Part shown: in pieces, positions 6,475-8,743 of the stretch
Position numbering within the stretch: the stretch's first letter is position 1
How the letters are laid out: every line of letters begins with the position of its first letter
NCBI GenBank assembly: GCA_050696075.1
Contig: JBOGUF010000135.1
Coordinates: 1-8,743, forward strand
Origin: JBOGUF01 sp050696075
GTDB lineage: Bacteria > Chloroflexota > Chloroflexia > Thermomicrobiales > UBA6265
Length of the DNA: 8,743 bases
Direction of reading: 5' to 3'
Notes under the pieces: model-generated
The model's input: only the letters and a program-made list of their open reading frames with translations
Databases searched by the model: none
Told to the model about the DNA's origin: nothing
Made by a program: the position numbers and the translations under genes

Positions 6475-7433
6475 CGATGACGACTGCTGACGACGCGCTC
6501 GCTGAGTTACGAGCCTGGTACGACGAGCTTCGAGGCGAAGATGAGGAAACTCAACTCAATGCGTTGTTTGGCGGCATAGCGGCGCTGGAGCACATGCGAG
6601 CCAAGTTCCCGCTAGAGCGTCGGGACTTCATTACGCCCGGGTGGCAAGTGCGACTCATCCAGCGTTACGTCAAAGCGACGATGGCCCGCCACAACGAAAC
6701 GAGGCGACTGCCCTCTGAGATGGGGCGAACGACCCGCTCAACAGGCGACCGGGCGGAGGCCCTGGTGAATCGACTCAACCGACTGGACGCGCTGGCTTCG
6801 CTCGATCCGGTCGAGCGCGACACGGTGCTGATGGCGCTTCAGGACCGACTCGTGCGCGACGTTCAGCGCTACCTCGACAGACAGGCGATCAAGGTTCAGA
6901 TCAATCTATCGCTCTCGGGACCACTGATTGCTCAAGAGATTATTGACGCTGCGAACAGGCTCGGCTATGGCGGCCCTGTAGCACAGCATCTTGTCGGCGC
7001 GAAGCTCGCGATTCGCTTTCCGGAGATACCCGTCGAGAACCATCCGTTCACCGCGCCAGATGTCCAGACGGGACGGCCGGGAGATTTTCTGATCGGCAGT
7101 ACGGTTTTTCATGTGACCGTGCATGAGCAGGAGCGCGTGTTCTTGACGTGTTCCGACAACATTCGCGCTGGCTTGAAGCCATACCTACTCGTACCCGAAA
7201 GCCGAATGCTCGTCACACGCCAGTTGATTGCCGATCATCACCTGACGGGAAAGGTCGTGACATCAACGTCAATCGAGTCGTTCGTCGGTCAGAACATTGA
7301 CGAGATGAGCGAGTTTGCAGACGATCAGCTCAAGGCAATGTTTTATCGGTTGCTCGTCGAGTACAACCGTCGTGTTGAGGAGGTTGAGAGCAATCGGGGG
7401 CTGCTCATTGAGATCCCGACGAATCTTGCGTAA
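6471..7433 (+). CDS. DUF4928-like protein, putative restriction endonuclease
   Basis: A 320-residue protein directly after the methyltransferase, sharing an ATGA overlap, so the two are translationally coupled. I place it with moderate confidence in the DUF4928 family, which accompanies C5-methyltransferases and is thought to supply the restriction enzyme. The N-terminal half is helical and charged (DDALAELRAWYDEL, GDRAEALVNRLNRLDAL). The C-terminal half has the conserved-looking block QHLVGAKLAIRFP (172-184), then GRPGDFLIGSTVFHVTVHEQ (201-220), NIRAGLKPYLLVPESRM and a helical tail. The Asp205 ... His214-Val-Thr216 arrangement looks like a degenerate PD-(D/E)XK core with a His-x-Thr variation in place of (D/E)xK. 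Nuclease activity is inferred from context and family, not seen. The ATG at 6471 is favoured by the overlap; ATG 6477 is the alternative. Confidence 0.8.
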   Translation: MTMTTADDALAELRAWYDELRGEDEETQLNALFGGIAALEHMRAKFPLERRDFITPGWQVRLIQRYVKATMARHNETRRLPSEMGRTTRSTGDRAEALVNRLNRLDALASLDPVERDTVLMALQDRLVRDVQRYLDRQAIKVQINLSLSGPLIAQEIIDAANRLGYGGPVAQHLVGAKLAIRFPEIPVENHPFTAPDVQTGRPGDFLIGSTVFHVTVHEQERVFLTCSDNIRAGLKPYLLVPESRMLVTRQLIADHHLTGKVVTSTSIESFVGQNIDEMSEFADDQLKAMFYRLLVEYNRRVEEVESNRGLLIEIPTNLA

Positions 7434-7446
7434 GTCTTGGCATACT

Positions 7447-7878
7447 ATGGGCGAGGTGGCGGCTGGTCGGCTTACGCGAAGCGAGATCATGGCGCGTGTC
7501 AAGGGCAAGGACACGTCGCCCGAGATGAAAGTGCGCCGTGCGGTTCATGCTGCCGGCCATCGCTATCAGCTTCATCGTAAGGACATGCCCGGCGCGCCCG
7601 ATCTCGTCTTTCCTCGCTATCGGCTTGTTGTGTTCATCCACGGTTGTTTCTGGCACTGGCACGGCTGCAAGCGATCTCGCATGCCGGCAGCCAATCGCGA
7701 GTATTGGACGGCGAAGATCGACCGCAATGTCAAACGAGATGCCGCCAATCGTGACAAGCTTGCTGGAATGGGCTGGCGGCACCTGGTGATGTGGGAGTGC
7801 GAGTTGAAAGAGGGCACGGCGCGGCTCTTAGCAGAGCTCGAATCCGAGCGAAGGCGGCGTATCGACATCGCCCGATGA
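7447..7878 (+). CDS. vsr: Very short patch repair (Vsr) mismatch endonuclease
   Basis: A 143-residue Vsr-family nicking endonuclease, which cuts 5' of the T in T:G mismatches arising from deamination of 5-methylcytosine so that repair restores C:G. The N-terminus RSEIMARVKGKDTSPEMKVRRAVHAAGHRYQ is typical. The catalytic Asp is in PGAPDLVF (Asp52, E. coli Asp51), with His65 (E. coli His64) in VVFIHGCFWHWHGC. The structural zinc ligands Cys67, His72, Cys74 and Cys118 (in VMWECEL) match E. coli Cys66, His71, Cys73 and Cys117. E. coli Thr63 is replaced by Ile64. The region YWTAKIDRNVKRDAANRDKL holds the second acidic residue. ATG 7447 begins just before the conserved part, 13 nt after the DUF4928 stop; no strong ribosome site is seen, so coupling to the upstream gene is likely. 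The E. coli vsr gene also lies beside a cytosine methylase gene. Confidence 0.95.
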   Translation: MGEVAAGRLTRSEIMARVKGKDTSPEMKVRRAVHAAGHRYQLHRKDMPGAPDLVFPRYRLVVFIHGCFWHWHGCKRSRMPAANREYWTAKIDRNVKRDAANRDKLAGMGWRHLVMWECELKEGTARLLAELESERRRRIDIAR

Positions 7879-7944
7879 TGGACGCTGCTCTTTCGATGTG
7901 TCATCTTCATGCTGTTTGTCGTCGGACGTTGAAGGAAAAGACCC

Positions 7945-8202
7945 ATGCCTCGTGAAGTCACCTACATCCTCCTGCCGCTGTTCGCCGGCGCCTTGGCTAT
8001 TCTCTCGGGCATCCTGCCGCTCCAGATTGTCGGCGCCAGTGTGATTATCTTGACGCTTGTCTGGCCGGTCCTGGGTTTGCGCGACCGGACTTCGGCCGGC
8101 GACCGGGCAACGGCGACCGCAACGACTCAGGACCGGACCGAGATCGGCAGCGACGATGAACGTCCGACGATTCGCAAAACGCCCCACCCCGACCCGAGAT
8201 AA
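7945..8202 (+). CDS. Small two-helix membrane protein
   Basis: An 85-residue protein with two hydrophobic segments, YILLPLFAGALAILSGIL (about 7-24) and LQIVGASVIILTLVWPVLGL (about 26-45), joined by a short turn. A hydrophilic, Thr/Arg/Asp-rich tail (RDRTSAGDRATATATTQD..., ending PHPDPR) follows and looks disordered. It is probably an inner-membrane hairpin with the tail in the cytoplasm, because the Arg-rich side follows helix two. I do not recognise the family. ATG 7945 is well supported by AAGGA with an 8-nt spacer. It starts 66 nt after vsr on the same strand, so it may be read through from the R-M operon, but nothing in it suggests a restriction role. Confidence 0.7.
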   Translation: MPREVTYILLPLFAGALAILSGILPLQIVGASVIILTLVWPVLGLRDRTSAGDRATATATTQDRTEIGSDDERPTIRKTPHPDPR

Positions 8203-8217
8203 AACGCATGTGCCGCT

Positions 8218-8243
8218 GGGTCGGCGTCGTCACCGCCGAACCC
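8218..8243 (+). terminator. Possible rho-independent terminator
   Basis: GGGTCGGCG and CGCCGAACCC pair as a 9-bp stem with one bulged A around a 7-nt loop, starting 15 nt after the stop of the small membrane protein. The following bases GGCTTCTTG are only moderately T-rich, so termination efficiency is doubtful. The placement before a new transcription unit supports it. Confidence 0.35.
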
Positions 8244-8327
8244 GGCTTCTTGCACCACCAATGCCCCGATTCCCGGCGTGTTCCCCGCGGGCATCTCGGT
8301 GTCGCCCGCTCGCGCCGCGTGGCATTC

Positions 8328-8336
8328 TGATAAAAT
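8328..8336 (+). promoter_or_regulatory. Candidate extended -10 promoter for the Tet-like GTPase gene
   Basis: TGATAAAAT combines a TGn extension with TAAAAT (five of six matches to TATAAT), an AT-rich word in GC-rich DNA about 160 nt before the GTPase start. No good -35 is visible, which extended -10 promoters can tolerate. Transcription from here would give a leader of about 150 nt containing a strong ribosome site and a short ORF. Confidence 0.35.
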
Positions 8337-8437
8337 GCGGCACGGCTTCGCTCCGCGGGCTCGGAAGCACGTCGTTTCCAGGCGCGGGGCGGGACGTTCG
8401 ATGTCTATCTGTGTAGGTAATGGTAAAGGAGAGTCCC

Positions 8438-8542
8438 ATGCGGCAGGCGTTGAAGAGTCCAGTGGTCGGCAGATTCTTCAGCGAAAGTGTGCTGCATGGC
8501 GATAGTCAATATCGGGATTCTGGCGCATGTAGACGCCGGTAA
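8438..8542 (+). CDS. Possible 34-residue leader ORF overlapping the GTPase start
   Basis: A short frame, MRQALKSPVVGRFFSE ... ending CRRR, starts at ATG 8438 with the best ribosome site of the region (AAAGGAG, 6-nt spacer) and ends at TAA 8540-8542, inside the GTPase gene in another frame. The GTPase ATG at 8496 itself has only a weak ribosome site. Ribosomal-protection tet genes are known to be preceded by leader peptides with attenuation control, so this may be a regulatory leader, but no terminator/antiterminator pair is evident. It could also be chance. Confidence 0.35.
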   Translation: MRQALKSPVVGRFFSESVLHGDSQYRDSGACRRR

Positions 8543-8743
8543 GACGACCCTCACTGAGCGCATTCTCTTCGAAACCGGCATCATCAAGGCCGTCGGCAGC
8601 GTCGACAAGGGCACGACGCAGACCGACACGTTGGATCTGGAGCGGGCGCGCGGCATCACTATCACGTCCGCCCTCGTCTCGTTCCCCCTCAACGGCCTCA
8701 CGGTCAATCTCATCGATACCCCCGGGCACGCCGACTTCATCGC
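8496..8743 (+). CDS. Tet(M)/Otr(A)-type ribosomal protection GTPase (5' part only)
   Basis: The first 82 codons of a translation-factor GTPase cut by the window end. The start MAIVNIGILAHVDAGKTTLT carries the G1 P-loop (HVDAGKTT, residues 11-18). GSVDKGTTQTD (34-44) is the signature that separates Tet(M)-like ribosomal protection proteins from housekeeping EF-G. RGITIT (52-57) is the switch I/G2 region and DTPGHADF (74-81) the G3 motif. Known members bind the ribosome and eject tetracycline using GTP; many chromosomal relatives in environmental bacteria are untested, so resistance is not proven. ATG 8496 matches the usual family start; in-frame GTG 8487 is an alternative, and a TGA at 8451 limits further extension. 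The ribosome site before 8496 is weak, whereas a strong one upstream serves an overlapping short ORF. Confidence 0.92.
   Translation, partial: MAIVNIGILAHVDAGKTTLTERILFETGIIKAVGSVDKGTTQTDTLDLERARGITITSALVSFPLNGLTVNLIDTPGHADFI

Noticed and set aside
8401..8505. Second short frame ending just inside the GTPase start
   Set aside because: ATG 8401 has no Shine-Dalgarno and the frame is only part of a longer non-coding open frame from 8278; the ORF at 8438 is the better leader candidate.
1..8743. CRISPR arrays, tRNA or rRNA genes, transposases and integrases
   Set aside because: No regularly spaced repeats, no recognisable tRNA/rRNA sequence and no mobile-element proteins were seen in any frame.

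Overview
The window is high-GC bacterial DNA that is densely packed with short genes on both strands. Start sites are mixed: some genes have strong AAGGAGG-type ribosome binding sites, some start with GTG, one apparently starts with CTG, and one may be leaderless. The gene content (DUF6596-type ECF sigma factor with a YCII/DGPF partner, VOC proteins, atypical SDRs, APH-fold kinases) is common in Actinomycetota and in Chloroflexota such as Thermomicrobia. I cannot fix the phylum from sequence alone.

Region 1 (1-2131): a leftward operon of a frameshifted atypical short-chain dehydrogenase, a YCII/DGPF protein and an ECF sigma factor (cut by the window start, overlapping the DGPF gene by 4 nt). 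A small VOC/glyoxalase-like protein runs divergently to the right and probably starts at CTG.

Region 2 (2213-5088): four accessory single genes. These are a leftward APH-family phosphotransferase, a rightward class I SAM methyltransferase separated from it by a 25-bp perfect hairpin palindrome, a leftward P-loop nucleotide-binding/kinase-like protein, and a leftward unknown 116-residue protein.

Region 3 (5221-7878): a rightward three-gene restriction-modification island. It holds a C5-cytosine methyltransferase, a DUF4928-like putative restriction endonuclease joined to it by an ATGA overlap, and a Vsr mismatch-repair nicking endonuclease 13 nt further on. The methylase marks the sites, the second protein presumably cuts unmarked DNA, and Vsr repairs the T:G mismatches left when 5-methylcytosine deaminates. 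By eye this island is less GC-rich than its flanks, which fits horizontal transfer. It is the most coherent system in the window.

Region 4 (7945-8743): a small two-helix membrane protein, a possible terminator, a roughly 290-nt gene-free stretch with a candidate promoter, a strong ribosome binding site serving a short overlapping ORF, and then the N-terminus of a Tet(M)/Otr(A)-type ribosomal-protection GTPase cut off by the window end.
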